A stretch of DNA of 64,000 nucleotides from Salsipaludibacter albus (GTDB lineage: Bacteria; Actinomycetota; Nitriliruptoria; Nitriliruptorales; Nitriliruptoraceae): the NCBI RefSeq assembly GCF_019798055.1, contig NZ_JAHOPH010000021.1:1-64000 (forward strand), read 5' to 3'. The notes below the pieces were generated by a model. It was not told the DNA's origin. It saw only the letters and a program-made list of their open reading frames with translations, and did no database searches. Numbering within the stretch: the first letter of the stretch is position 1; every line of letters begins with the position of its first letter. The position numbers were made by a program, and so were the translations under genes. Of the stretch, positions 16,600 to 25,230 are shown one piece after another.

Positions 16600-17118
16600 A
16601 TGCCGCGACCTCCCGCTCCTCCACTCCCCCGCGCAGGTGACGAGCGCGCCACGCTGACCGCCTTCCTGGACTTCCACCGGGCGGCACTGATCGACCGCAC
16701 CTGGGGGCTCGACGACGACCAGTTGCGCATCACCCACCCCCCGTCGACCCTGACCCTCGCACGCCTGGTCAGCCACATGGCCTGGGTGGAGCAGACCTGG
16801 TTCCGTGCCCGCTTCGCCGGCGAGCCCATGGCCGAACCGTTCGCCTCGCTCGACTTCACCGACGACCGTGACGCGGAGATGACCCGTGGCCAGGACTGGT
16901 CGCGGGCCGAACTGCTCGCCGCGTTCGAGGCCGCGGTGGACGACGCCCGGGCGCGCACGGCCGGCGCGTCGCTGGACCAGCTGTCGGTGCGCACCGACCG
17001 GGCGGGCGAGCGGTGGAGCCTGCGCTGGATCCTGGTGCACATGATCGAGGAGTACGCGCGCCACTGCGGCCACGCCGACCTGCTGCGGGAGTCGATCGAC
17101 GGCGACGTCGCGAGCTGA
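16600..17118 (+). CDS. DinB-fold (DUF664) protein
   Basis: The 172-residue product fits the DinB/DUF664 four-helix-bundle family, whose members often bind a metal and include thiol-dependent transferases. Visible markers are the first helix with RAALIDRTWGL, SHMAWVEQTWF near residue 60, and the C-terminal histidine-rich helix LVHMIEEYARHCGH. These supply the expected three metal-ligand histidines. Actinobacterial members may use mycothiol, but that is inference. It is a single gene between divergent and convergent neighbours, with an apparently leaderless start. Confidence 0.82.
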   Translation: MPRPPAPPLPRAGDERATLTAFLDFHRAALIDRTWGLDDDQLRITHPPSTLTLARLVSHMAWVEQTWFRARFAGEPMAEPFASLDFTDDRDAEMTRGQDWSRAELLAAFEAAVDDARARTAGASLDQLSVRTDRAGERWSLRWILVHMIEEYARHCGHADLLRESIDGDVAS

Positions 17119-17152
17119 CCCCGGGCGACACCCGGTGACTCCGGCCCGACGG

Positions 17153-17872
17153 TCAGGCGAGGTCGGCCACGCCGAACCCGACCGAGAAGCGCTCGCACCA
17201 GATCACGACGCTCGCGACGTCGGCCGGGTCGAGATCGTCCGGGACGTCGTAGACCTGGGTGCCGACGTTGCCCTTCAGCCCACCCAGCGACGTCGCACCG
17301 TCGTCGTAGCCGTACCAGTCGCCGGGAACGCCGGCCTTCGGCGACAGGATCACCCGCAGGTCGGGTCCGTTCGACGTCGCGAGGTCGGTGAGGACCACCT
17401 GGAGGTCACCGTCGTCGTCCAGCAGCGCCACCGTCCCGGTCGTCTCGTGCTCGAGCGAGATCCACTCGCCCCGTGCCAGCACCGTCGGCCCCGCCCCCTC
17501 GACCTCGGCCGGGGTGTCCTCGGCGGGGGTGTCCTCGGCGGGGCCGGACTCGGGCTCGACCGCTGCCGGCTCCGGCTCGGCCGCCGGCTCCGGTTCGACA
17601 CTGGCCGGGCTGGGCGACGCGGTGGGAGACGACGGCTCGGCCGAGGGCGTCAATGCCACCGGCTCCGCCGAGGAGGTCGGGCCCACGACCTCCGGGCCGG
17701 GCGTCGGGGAGGTGGCGAGCGCAGCGGCGACGCCGGCGTCCAGCTCGTCGTCGACGACCCGGTCGGTGAACAACGCGTCCGGTCGGAACCACAGGAACGC
17801 CGCGACCAGCAGGACCACCAACACGGCCCCTCCGGCCAGGAGCAACGGACGTCGGTCGGTGGGCAGGTCCAT
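17153..17872 (-). CDS. Membrane-anchored DM13 domain protein
   Basis: The 239-residue product has one N-terminal transmembrane helix (residues 9-28). A Pro/Glu/Ala/Ser-rich spacer with short PAEDT repeats follows to about residue 140, and the rest is a DM13 domain. Its markers are GEWISLEHETTG, GPDLRVILSP, SLGGLKGNVGTQVYDVP, and the VVIWCERFSVGFGVA end with the conserved cysteine. DM13 domains are predicted to carry electrons or act in hydroxylation outside the cell. The repeats in the spacer are also visible in DNA near 17511-17540. The ATG at 17872 is preferred because it puts the membrane anchor first. Confidence 0.82.
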   Translation of the reverse strand: MDLPTDRRPLLLAGGAVLVVLLVAAFLWFRPDALFTDRVVDDELDAGVAAALATSPTPGPEVVGPTSSAEPVALTPSAEPSSPTASPSPASVEPEPAAEPEPAAVEPESGPAEDTPAEDTPAEVEGAGPTVLARGEWISLEHETTGTVALLDDDGDLQVVLTDLATSNGPDLRVILSPKAGVPGDWYGYDDGATSLGGLKGNVGTQVYDVPDDLDPADVASVVIWCERFSVGFGVADLA

Positions 17873-18100
17873 GGCGATGCCTGTCGTGCACCGTCGCGCC
17901 AGTCGCGCCGGAGCTGCCCACGACAACGTCGCATGGACGCCCCCGCCCTCCCGCAGGACCCCGTGGGGCACGACCGTTCACGATTCGGCAAGACCCGCGA
18001 CGCCGGGACGACCTCCTCCCAGACCCCTTGCGGCGAGGTCGCACACGTGCTTGGATGGATCGATGTACACGATGCGCACGTTCGTTCGCACAGCGAACAC

Positions 18101-18126
18101 GGCCCTTTCCGGCCGTCCGAAGGGCC
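18101..18126 (+). other. Inverted repeat in the esterase leader
   Basis: GGCCCTT at 18101-18107 and AAGGGCC at 18120-18126 form a 7-bp stem with a 12-nt loop, ending 33 nt before the esterase ATG. It could shape the leader RNA or bind a regulator; it may also be chance in G+C-rich DNA. The rest of the 287-bp spacer 17873-18159 shows nothing convincing. Confidence 0.3.
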
Positions 18127-18159
18127 CAGAAGCCCAAAATCATCATGAGGGGACCACAC

Positions 18160-19227
18160 ATGTATCCGACCAGCAGCCTCCACCGACGCACCACCAGGCT
18201 GGTCCTCGGCCTGGCTGCCACCCTGGCACTCACCCTGGCCATCGTCACGCCGACGAGCGCCGCGCCGGTGGGCGAGACGACCGAGATCTCCGACCTCGCC
18301 TACGGACCCGCCGTGCCGGGCAACCTGCTGGACCTGTACCTCCCCGACGTCGCGGGCGACGCGGCACTGCCCCTGGTCATCTGGCACTCGGGCTCGGCGT
18401 GGTTCAGCAACTCGGCCAAGGACTCCGCGGACGCGGGGGCGGTGGCGGAGGAGTTCACCGCCCGCGGCTACGCCGTGGCCACCATCAGCATCCGCTCAAG
18501 CTCCGACGCCCGCTTCCCGGCTCAGGGCCACGACGTCCGGGCGGCCGTGCGGTGGCTGCGTGAGCATGCCGACGCCTACGGCCTGGACGCGGACCGGTTC
18601 GCCTTCATGGGCAACTCGTCGGGTGGCTGGGCGACGGCATTCGCTGCAACGACCAGCGACACCCTGGAGCTGCCGGGCGAGGAGGGCGTCGATGGCACGT
18701 CCAGCGCCGTCCAGGTCGCCGTGCCCTTCTTCCCGCCCACGGACTTCCTGTCCATGGACGCCTTCGCGGCGGCCAACGACCTGCCGATGGGCTTCGCCTA
18801 CCCCCATGACGCCCCGACGTCGCCGGAGGGCCTGCTGGTCGCGTGCCCCGGGGAAGTGTTCCCGACGACGCTGCTGAGCATCCAGGACTGCCCCGACGAG
18901 ACCGAGTCAGCAGACCCGACCAGCTACATCGACGGCGCGGAGATCCCGGTGTGGGTCCTGCACGGCCTGGCCGACCCACTCCTGCCCTACAACCAGAGCC
19001 TGCTGGTCTACGAGGCGACCACCGCTGAGGGCAACGAGGCGAAGTTCACGCTCGTGCCGTCCGCAGGTCACTCGGTCACCGACATCATCGACGCCGAGGA
19101 GGCCACGACCTGGCAGACCAACCGGGGTGGCCACGAGACCATCGAGGAGTCGACCGGACCGAGCTGGGACGACGTCGAGGCGTTCCTCCGCGTCAACCTC
19201 AACCGGGCGCGTGGCACCGGCCGCTGA
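18160..19227 (+). CDS. Secreted alpha/beta hydrolase (esterase/lipase-like)
   Basis: The 355-residue product has a signal peptide (basic residues 9-13, hydrophobic core 14-29, likely cut after TSA or SAA near 33-35). The mature part is an alpha/beta hydrolase of the BD-FAE/acetyl-esterase type. PLVIWHSGSAWF carries the oxyanion region, GNSSGG places the nucleophile at S153, and an Asp in GLADPLLP and a His in SAGHSV complete the triad. Its target is probably an extracellular ester such as an acylated sugar or lipid. The start is an ATG after GAGGGGA. A strong hairpin at 19238-19273 ends the transcript. Confidence 0.83.
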   Translation: MYPTSSLHRRTTRLVLGLAATLALTLAIVTPTSAAPVGETTEISDLAYGPAVPGNLLDLYLPDVAGDAALPLVIWHSGSAWFSNSAKDSADAGAVAEEFTARGYAVATISIRSSSDARFPAQGHDVRAAVRWLREHADAYGLDADRFAFMGNSSGGWATAFAATTSDTLELPGEEGVDGTSSAVQVAVPFFPPTDFLSMDAFAAANDLPMGFAYPHDAPTSPEGLLVACPGEVFPTTLLSIQDCPDETESADPTSYIDGAEIPVWVLHGLADPLLPYNQSLLVYEATTAEGNEAKFTLVPSAGHSVTDIIDAEEATTWQTNRGGHETIEESTGPSWDDVEAFLRVNLNRARGTGR

Positions 19228-19237
19228 ACTGCCGCCT

Positions 19238-19273
19238 GCGGCGCCCGGGTTCGGTCACGGACCCGGGCGCCGC
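19238..19273. terminator. Strong bidirectional hairpin terminator
   Basis: A perfect 13-bp stem, 19238-19250 paired with 19261-19273, encloses a 10-nt loop. It begins 10 nt after the esterase stop and lies between two convergent genes, so it could serve both strands. The T-run of a classical terminator is missing, as often in high-G+C actinobacteria. Confidence 0.7.
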
Positions 19274-19399
19274 GAACACCAGGATGTCACGGACTGGCAG
19301 GACCGTGCCCGGCGTTCCACCGGTGCAGCACACGGACCGAACGCCACCGGACTGGTGCGAGGTCCCCGAACGGCAACGTGCGCGATCGGCCCGGCAGGG

Positions 19400-20047
19400 T
19401 CAGGACGAGACGGCCAGCCCGACGGCGACGGCGTGCAGGGCGACGGCGACGAGGGTCAGGGCGTGGAAGACCTCGTGATAGCCGAACGTGGCCGGCCAGG
19501 GGTCCGGGCGGCGGCGCGCGTAGACGATCGCCCCGACGGTGTAGGCGAGTCCGCCGGCCACGACCAGGACCAGCACCGCGGGCGACAACCGCCACAGCGA
19601 CGGGATCAGCACCACCGACACCCAGCCCAGCACGAGGTACGGGGCCGTGCGGACCCACGAGGCGGCGTGGTGGGCGACGTTGTTGACCACGATCCCGGCG
19701 ATCGCACCCGCCCACACACCGACCGGCATCCAGGTCCGCCACGACCCGTCGAGCGCGGTCACGATGAACGGGGTGTAGGTCCCCGCGATCCCGATGAAGA
19801 TCGCGGAGTGGTCGGCCCGTCGCAGCACGGGCAGCCACCGGGCCGGCCAGGCCACGACGTGGTAGGCGGCGCTGGTGCCCAGCATCGCCACGACCGAGAC
19901 GACGAACACCGCCACCGCCCACCGACGACCGGGCGAGTTGGCCACGAGCAACAGCCACGGGCAGCCCACCACCAGCAGGGCGGTGCCGACGAGGTGGAGG
20001 CGTCCGCGCAGGGTCGGACGCCCGGCGCGCTCGGTGAGCGTGTCCAC
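19400..20047 (-). CDS. Hemolysin III / TrhA family membrane protein
   Basis: The 215-residue product has about seven membrane helices and the conserved motifs of the HlyIII/PAQR superfamily: SAAYHVV, DHSAIFIGIAGTYTPF, and the C-terminal YHEVFHALTLVAVALH. The metal-binding histidines and the acidic residue lie in these motifs. Bacterial members are inner-membrane proteins, and links to lipid homeostasis have been proposed; true haemolysin activity is unlikely. The start is GTG 20047, directly preceded by GAGGGGG. It is divergent from the molybdopterin oxidoreductase gene across a 255-bp spacer, where a possible minus-strand -10 (TACCGT) lies at 20107-20102. Confidence 0.88.
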   Translation of the reverse strand: MDTLTERAGRPTLRGRLHLVGTALLVVGCPWLLLVANSPGRRWAVAVFVVSVVAMLGTSAAYHVVAWPARWLPVLRRADHSAIFIGIAGTYTPFIVTALDGSWRTWMPVGVWAGAIAGIVVNNVAHHAASWVRTAPYLVLGWVSVVLIPSLWRLSPAVLVLVVAGGLAYTVGAIVYARRRPDPWPATFGYHEVFHALTLVAVALHAVAVGLAVSS

Positions 20048-20264
20048 GGCATCCCCCTCGTCCTGCAGTCCGTCGGCCAGCGGGCGCGGCGACGTGTCGG
20101 CACGGTATCCAGGCGGTCCGCGCCGCCCGACGCACGAACCGGGCCCGCCGGCCACCGCCTCCGACCGCGGCGACAGGGGGCGTGTGCCGATCCCGTGCCG
20201 ACGGGCACGGCACCGGCACACCGACGCTCGGTGCCGGGCCAGCGCGGGCCTCCGCCGGGTTGCC

Positions 20265-20270
20265 TACCTT
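20265..20270 (+). promoter_or_regulatory. Possible -10 hexamer TACCTT
   Basis: TACCTT lies 32 nt before the ATG of the molybdopterin oxidoreductase gene, and the leader contains GAGGA. No -35 is seen. Confidence 0.3.
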
Positions 20271-20302
20271 CGCAGGCACGTCGAACCGTGAGGACGCACG
20301 AC

Positions 20303-22678
20303 ATGTCCGCACCAACCAGTCCACGCGCGTCCACCCCCGAGTCGACCGACGACCTGGCGCGGCGACGTCGGGCGCTCGGGCCGACCACGTTGACCGGCGA
20401 CTTCGAGCGCACGCCGATCAAGGACACGGCCGCCGGGGTGACGGCCGTGGCGGTGACCGCCAGGCAGCTGCTGCGGACGGGCGTCACCCGTGGCCTGCCG
20501 CTCCTCCGCGACGTCAACCAGCGTGGGGGCTTCGACTGCCCCTCCTGCGCGTGGCCGGACCCGCGGGGCGAGCGCTCGTTCGCCGAGTTCTGCGAGAACG
20601 GCGCCAAGGCCGTGGCCGACGCCGGGGACCGCCGCGTCGTGACCGCTGACCACCTCGCCCGGCACAGCATCGACGAACTGGCCGGCTGGCGTGACAAGGA
20701 CCTCAACGCCTGGGGGCGACTGGCCGAGCCCGTCGTGCGCCGCCCCGGTGACGACCGGTACCGCCCGATCGGCTGGGAGGACGCGTTCACCCTGGTGGCC
20801 GAGCACCTCCAGGGACTCGACTCGCCCGACCAGGCCTCGTTCTACACCTCCGGCCGGACCTCCAACGAGGCCGCCTTCCTCTACCAACTGTTCGTCCGGG
20901 CCTATGGCACCAACAACCTCCCCGATTGCTCGAACATGTGCCACGAGTCGTCCGGCTCGGCGCTGTCCCCCACCATCGGCATCGGCAAGGGCACGGTCCT
21001 GCTCGAGGACTTCGACGAGGCCGACGTGATCGTCATCATGGGCCAGAACCCGGGGACCAACCACCCACGGATGCTGACCGCCCTGCAACACGCTGCCGAG
21101 GGCGGGGCGACGATCGTCGGGGTCAACCCGGTGGCCGAGACCGGGCTGAACGCGGTCCGCAACCCCCAGGACTTCAAGGACCCGCGCCGGGTGAAGGAGG
21201 CGATCACCGGGACGCAGCTGTCGTCGATGCACCTGCCGGTCCGGATCGGTGGCGACCTCGCGCTGGTGACCGGTGTGCTCAAGGAGCTGCTCGCACGGGA
21301 CCGGGACGGCCGGGACGGCATCGACCACGAGTTCGTCGAGGCCAACGTGACCGGCCACGACGAGCTGGTCGCCCACCTCGACACCGTCGACTGGGCCACC
21401 GTCGAGCGCGAGGCCGGGATCGGTCGCGACCGGATCGCCGCGTTCGCCGACCTGCTGGCCGGCACCGACCGGATCATCGTGTGCTGGGCGATGGGCCTGA
21501 CCCAGCACACCCATGCCGTCGACACCATCCGCCAGCTCGCCAACCTCGTCCTGTGGCGCGGCGCGATCGGCAAGCCGGGCGCCGGCCTGTGCCCGGTGCG
21601 GGGCCACTCCAACGTCCAGGGGGACCGCACGGTCGGCATCTGGGACAAGCCCCCGCCGGCCTTCCTCGACCGGCTCGCCGAGGCGGTCGGCTTCGCGCCC
21701 CCGTACGACCACGGCGTCGACGTCGTCGACACGATCCGCGGGCTGCGTGACGGCAGCATCCGCGTGCTCATGTCGATGGGCGGCAACCTGCTGTCGGCCG
21801 GGCCGGACACGATCGCGACGGCCGAGGGCCTCGAACGCGCCGAGCTGACGGTGCACGTCGCCACGAAGCTGAACCGGTCGCACCTGGTCTGTGGCGAGAC
21901 GTCGCTGATCCTGCCGTGCCTGGCGCGGACCGACGTGGACGAGCAGGCGGCCGGCCCCCAGTTCGTCACCGTCGAGAACTCGATGGGGATCGTCACCACG
22001 TCGCGGGGCACGAACACGCCGGTGTCCGACGCCCTGCGGTCCGAGCCGGCCATCGTCGCCGGGCTGGCGAGCGCGACGCTGGGCGCCGAGCACCCGGTCG
22101 ACTGGGGCTGGCTGGTCGACGACTACGACCGCATCCGTGACCTGGTCGAGGCGTCGGTCGCCGGCTTCGACGACTACAACACGCGGGTCCGCGCCGACGA
22201 GGGACTGGAGCTGGCGAACCCGGCCCGACACGGCGACTTCTCGTCCCTGCCGGAGGGCCGTGCCCGCCTGAGCGTCGCCGAGGTCCCGGTCACCGACCTG
22301 CCCGACGACGTGCTGGTGATGATGACGATCCGCAGCCACGACCAGTTCAACACCACGATCTACGACCACGACGACCGCTACCGCGGCGTCCGGGGCGAAC
22401 GCCGGGTGGTGCTGCTCAACCCCGACGACCTCGCCGCCCACGGGCTGGTCGAGGGCGACGTCGTCGACCTGGTCAGCCAGGACGGTGAGCGGCTCGCCGA
22501 GACGTTCCTGGCCCTGCCCCACGACCTCCCCCGGGGAAACTGCGCGACCTACTTCCCGGAGGCCAACGTGCTGGTGGACCTGGACGCGGTCGCCCGCGAG
22601 TCCAACACCCCGGTCAGCAAGCACGTCCCGATCCGGTTGCGCGCGGTCGCCGCGGCCGACGTCTCGGGCCGGTCATGA
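20303..22678 (+). CDS. YdeP-type molybdopterin oxidoreductase (formate dehydrogenase-like)
   Basis: The 791-residue product belongs to the FdhF/YdeP branch of molybdopterin enzymes (oxidoreductase alpha subunit, TIGR01701 type). Visible markers are a C79-x-x-C82 pair in FDCPSCAWP, GWEDAF, FYTSGRTSNEAAFLYQL, NLPDCSNMCHESSG around the likely metal-site cysteine, IVIMGQNPGTNHPRM, and the C-terminal molybdopterin-guanine-dinucleotide domain with HDQFNTTIYDHDDRYRG. The family is related to formate dehydrogenases, but the reaction of most members is untested. An FdhD homologue in the window could sulfurate its cofactor. The stop overlaps the DUF3105 gene start (ATGA), so the two are cotranscribed. 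Confidence 0.9.
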   Translation: MSAPTSPRASTPESTDDLARRRRALGPTTLTGDFERTPIKDTAAGVTAVAVTARQLLRTGVTRGLPLLRDVNQRGGFDCPSCAWPDPRGERSFAEFCENGAKAVADAGDRRVVTADHLARHSIDELAGWRDKDLNAWGRLAEPVVRRPGDDRYRPIGWEDAFTLVAEHLQGLDSPDQASFYTSGRTSNEAAFLYQLFVRAYGTNNLPDCSNMCHESSGSALSPTIGIGKGTVLLEDFDEADVIVIMGQNPGTNHPRMLTALQHAAEGGATIVGVNPVAETGLNAVRNPQDFKDPRRVKEAITGTQLSSMHLPVRIGGDLALVTGVLKELLARDRDGRDGIDHEFVEANVTGHDELVAHLDTVDWATVEREAGIGRDRIAAFADLLAGTDRIIVCWAMGLTQHTHAVDTIRQLANLVLWRGAIGKPGAGLCPVRGHSNVQGDRTVGIWDKPPPAFLDRLAEAVGFAPPYDHGVDVVDTIRGLRDGSIRVLMSMGGNLLSAGPDTIATAEGLERAELTVHVATKLNRSHLVCGETSLILPCLARTDVDEQAAGPQFVTVENSMGIVTTSRGTNTPVSDALRSEPAIVAGLASATLGAEHPVDWGWLVDDYDRIRDLVEASVAGFDDYNTRVRADEGLELANPARHGDFSSLPEGRARLSVAEVPVTDLPDDVLVMMTIRSHDQFNTTIYDHDDRYRGVRGERRVVLLNPDDLAAHGLVEGDVVDLVSQDGERLAETFLALPHDLPRGNCATYFPEANVLVDLDAVARESNTPVSKHVPIRLRAVAAADVSGRS

Positions 22679-23265
22679 CGGCCCGACGTCGCCCCGGACG
22701 GCTGCGTGGTCTCGTGGCCGCCCCCCTGGTCGTGGTCGTCGTCGCGTGTGGGGGTGGTGACGAGCCGGCCGCCGCACCGACCACGGCCGACGCGCAGGAC
22801 GCCGGCCAGGCCACGGCGACGGGGCCCATCGAGGGCGTCGAGGAGTTCACGGACCTGGCCCAGGACCACACCGAGGAGGACGTGGACTACCCGCAGAACC
22901 CGCCGGTCGGTGGTCCGCACGCACCGGCGTGGCAGAACTGCGGGGTCTACGACACCGAGATCGCCGACGAGAACGGCGTCCACTCGCTCGAGCACGGCGC
23001 GGTCTGGATCACCCACGACCCCGGGCTCGACGAGGCGCAGGTCAACGCCCTGCGCGCCCGTGCCGCCGTCGACACCCACGTGCTGGTGTCGCCCCGCGCC
23101 GACCTCCCGTCCCCGGTGGTCGCCAGCGCGTGGGGTGTCCAGGTCCAGCTCGACGGCCCGGACGACGAGCGGCTCGACCGGTTCGTCGCCGAGTACGCCC
23201 AGGGTCCGCAGACCCCCGAGCCCGGGGCGGCCTGCGCCGGCGGCATCGGTGAGCCGCTGACCTGA
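22675..23265 (+). CDS. DUF3105 lipoprotein
   Basis: The 196-residue product starts with an Arg-rich signal peptide and a lipobox ending at C25 (VVVAC). The domain shows the DUF3105 pattern: PPVGGPHAPAWQNCGVYD, HSLEHGAVWITHDP, and a closing cysteine region. The conserved His and Cys residues suggest metal or cofactor binding, but no function is established for the family. It is probably anchored on the outer face of the membrane. It starts inside the stop of the molybdopterin oxidoreductase gene, so a partnership with that enzyme is possible. Confidence 0.85.
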   Translation: MTARRRPGRLRGLVAAPLVVVVVACGGGDEPAAAPTTADAQDAGQATATGPIEGVEEFTDLAQDHTEEDVDYPQNPPVGGPHAPAWQNCGVYDTEIADENGVHSLEHGAVWITHDPGLDEAQVNALRARAAVDTHVLVSPRADLPSPVVASAWGVQVQLDGPDDERLDRFVAEYAQGPQTPEPGAACAGGIGEPLT

Positions 23266-23286
23266 CCGCCCGGCGGCGGTCTCCAC

Positions 23287-23303
23287 ACCCCTCTGCAAGG
23301 GGT
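23287..23303 (+). terminator. Small hairpin after the DUF3105 gene
   Basis: ACCCCT (23287-23292) pairs with AGGGGT (23298-23303) around a 5-nt loop, and TTCT follows. It begins 22 nt after the DUF3105 stop and before the methyltransferase operon promoter, so it may separate the two transcription units. Confidence 0.45.
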
Positions 23304-23356
23304 TTCTCGGCGGATTCGTCGTGAACGCTCGACAGGTGGTCGCGGGTGTGGCATTC

Positions 23357-23391
23357 TCCCACCATGCGGGACGGTTCCGTATGGTGGAACC
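23357..23391. promoter_or_regulatory. Tandem palindromic operator over the -10 of the methyltransferase operon
   Basis: Site 2 (23373-23391) is GGTTCC-N7-GGAACC, a perfect palindrome with a 7-nt spacer. That spacer contains TATGGT (23380-23385), a good -10 candidate. Site 1 (23357-23371) is TCCC-N7-GGGA. Its reverse complement matches most of site 2, including GCATGGTGG versus GTATGGTGG. The centres are 18 bp apart. TTCC/GGAA arms are of the kind bound by IclR-family proteins, and an IclR gene ends this cluster. Binding by that protein is inference. Confidence 0.6.
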
Positions 23392-23444
23392 CGTTGCTCA
23401 TGGAGCAACGCCACCGCCCGCCAGTACGAACGCACGAGGCCAGC

Positions 23445-24176
<732 letters not shown>

Positions 24177-24178
24177 AC

Positions 24179-24802
24179 GTGGCCGCGCCCGCGCCCCCTC
24201 GGCTGCTCGTCCTGGCCTGCGGGGCGCTCGGCCAGGAGCTGCGCTGGATCCTGGACACCAACGGGATGGACCACGTCGACCTGCAGTTCCTCACGGCCGA
24301 CCTGCACAACCGACCCCGTGACATCCCGGCGGCGGTCGACGCCCGACTGGGCGAGATCGGCGCGGACTACGACGAGGTGCTGGTGGGCTATGCCGACTGC
24401 GGCACCGGCGGCGCCCTCGCACCGGTGCTCGAGCGACACGGCGCGACCATGCTCGGCGGCTCGCACTGCTACGAGTTCTTGGCAGGGTCGGAGCGATTCG
24501 CCGACCTGCACGACGCGGAGCCCGGGACCTTCTACCTCACCGACTACCTCCTACGACAGTTCGACCGCCTGGTCTGGCGCGGGCTGGGCCTGGACCGCCA
24601 CCCGCAGCTGCGCGACGACTACTTCGGCAACTACACCCGGCTGTGCTGGCTCGCCCAGTTCCCCACCGACGACCTGCACCTGCGCGCCCAGGAGGCCGCG
24701 GACCGGCTGGGGCTACGACTTGAGCGCCACGACGTCGGCACGGGCGACCTCGGCGGCCAGGTCGTCGCGGCCCGTGCCCGGCTCCCGGTGCTGGCCCCGT
24801 GA
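24179..24802 (+). CDS. DUF1638 protein of the methyltransferase operon
   Basis: The 207-residue product matches DUF1638. Visible features are LLVLACGALGQEL at the N-terminus, a YADCGTGG segment, GGSHCYEFLAG, and TFYLTDYLLRQFDRLVWRGLGLD. Conserved cysteines (CG, DCG, HCYE) suggest metal or cofactor binding. Genes of this family occur beside methylamine and betaine methyltransferase genes in methanogens and bacteria, but their task is not known. It starts with GTG 2 bp after the corrinoid gene and overlaps the next gene by 4 bp (GTGA), so it is certainly part of this operon. A role in corrinoid handling is a guess from context. Confidence 0.85.
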   Translation: MAAPAPPRLLVLACGALGQELRWILDTNGMDHVDLQFLTADLHNRPRDIPAAVDARLGEIGADYDEVLVGYADCGTGGALAPVLERHGATMLGGSHCYEFLAGSERFADLHDAEPGTFYLTDYLLRQFDRLVWRGLGLDRHPQLRDDYFGNYTRLCWLAQFPTDDLHLRAQEAADRLGLRLERHDVGTGDLGGQVVAARARLPVLAP

Positions 24803-25230
24803 GTCCCCGTGCCCCCCGTCGCCGTGGCCGGTCCACCGGGCCGACCCTGACCTCGATCTGGTGGCGTGACATCCCGGTCCAGGTCCGGGCGACCGACCCA
24901 GGCGACGACGGCGGCGAACCGGTCCGGGCCGAACTGCCCGCGCGCTTCGCCCATGCCGTGGACCGAGCCGCGATGGGCGCGGGGCTGGCCGGCACCGACG
25001 CCTACCTCGAGCAGTGGGACCGACGCACCCGGCCGTGTGGGCCGGACCTGGCCGCGGAGGTGGAGGCGGAGGTCGAGCGACTCGTGGCCGCCCACTCCCG
25101 CGACGTGCTGTCCGCACTGGTGGACAACGATGCGCGCACCCCTGCGGACGACTCCTCCCCCACCTCCGAGACCGCCACGACCGGCGCGACTCCCGTCCCA
25201 TCCGAGCCCACCGACGAGGTGCCGACGTGA
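24799..25230 (+). CDS. 'Virulence factor' domain protein (PF13769-like)
   Basis: The 143-residue product shows the short domain misnamed 'virulence factor': LTSIWWRDIPVQVRA, ELPARFAHAVDRAAM, and DAYLEQWDRR. A helical segment follows, then a Ser/Thr/Pro-rich acidic tail of about 35 residues. The domain recurs beside MttB-type methyltransferase clusters, mostly in Alphaproteobacteria, and has no known function. There is no sign of secretion or toxicity. It overlaps both neighbours by 4 bp, so it should be made in step with them. It may be a small subunit or assembly factor of the methyl-transfer system; that is inference. Confidence 0.8.
   Translation: MSPRAPRRRGRSTGPTLTSIWWRDIPVQVRATDPGDDGGEPVRAELPARFAHAVDRAAMGAGLAGTDAYLEQWDRRTRPCGPDLAAEVEAEVERLVAAHSRDVLSALVDNDARTPADDSSPTSETATTGATPVPSEPTDEVPT

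Noticed and set aside
19127-20302. 390-residue upstream extension of the molybdopterin oxidoreductase
   Set aside because: It runs antisense to the HlyIII-type gene and through a strong hairpin; the ATG at 20303 has a ribosome binding site and a normal family N-terminus.
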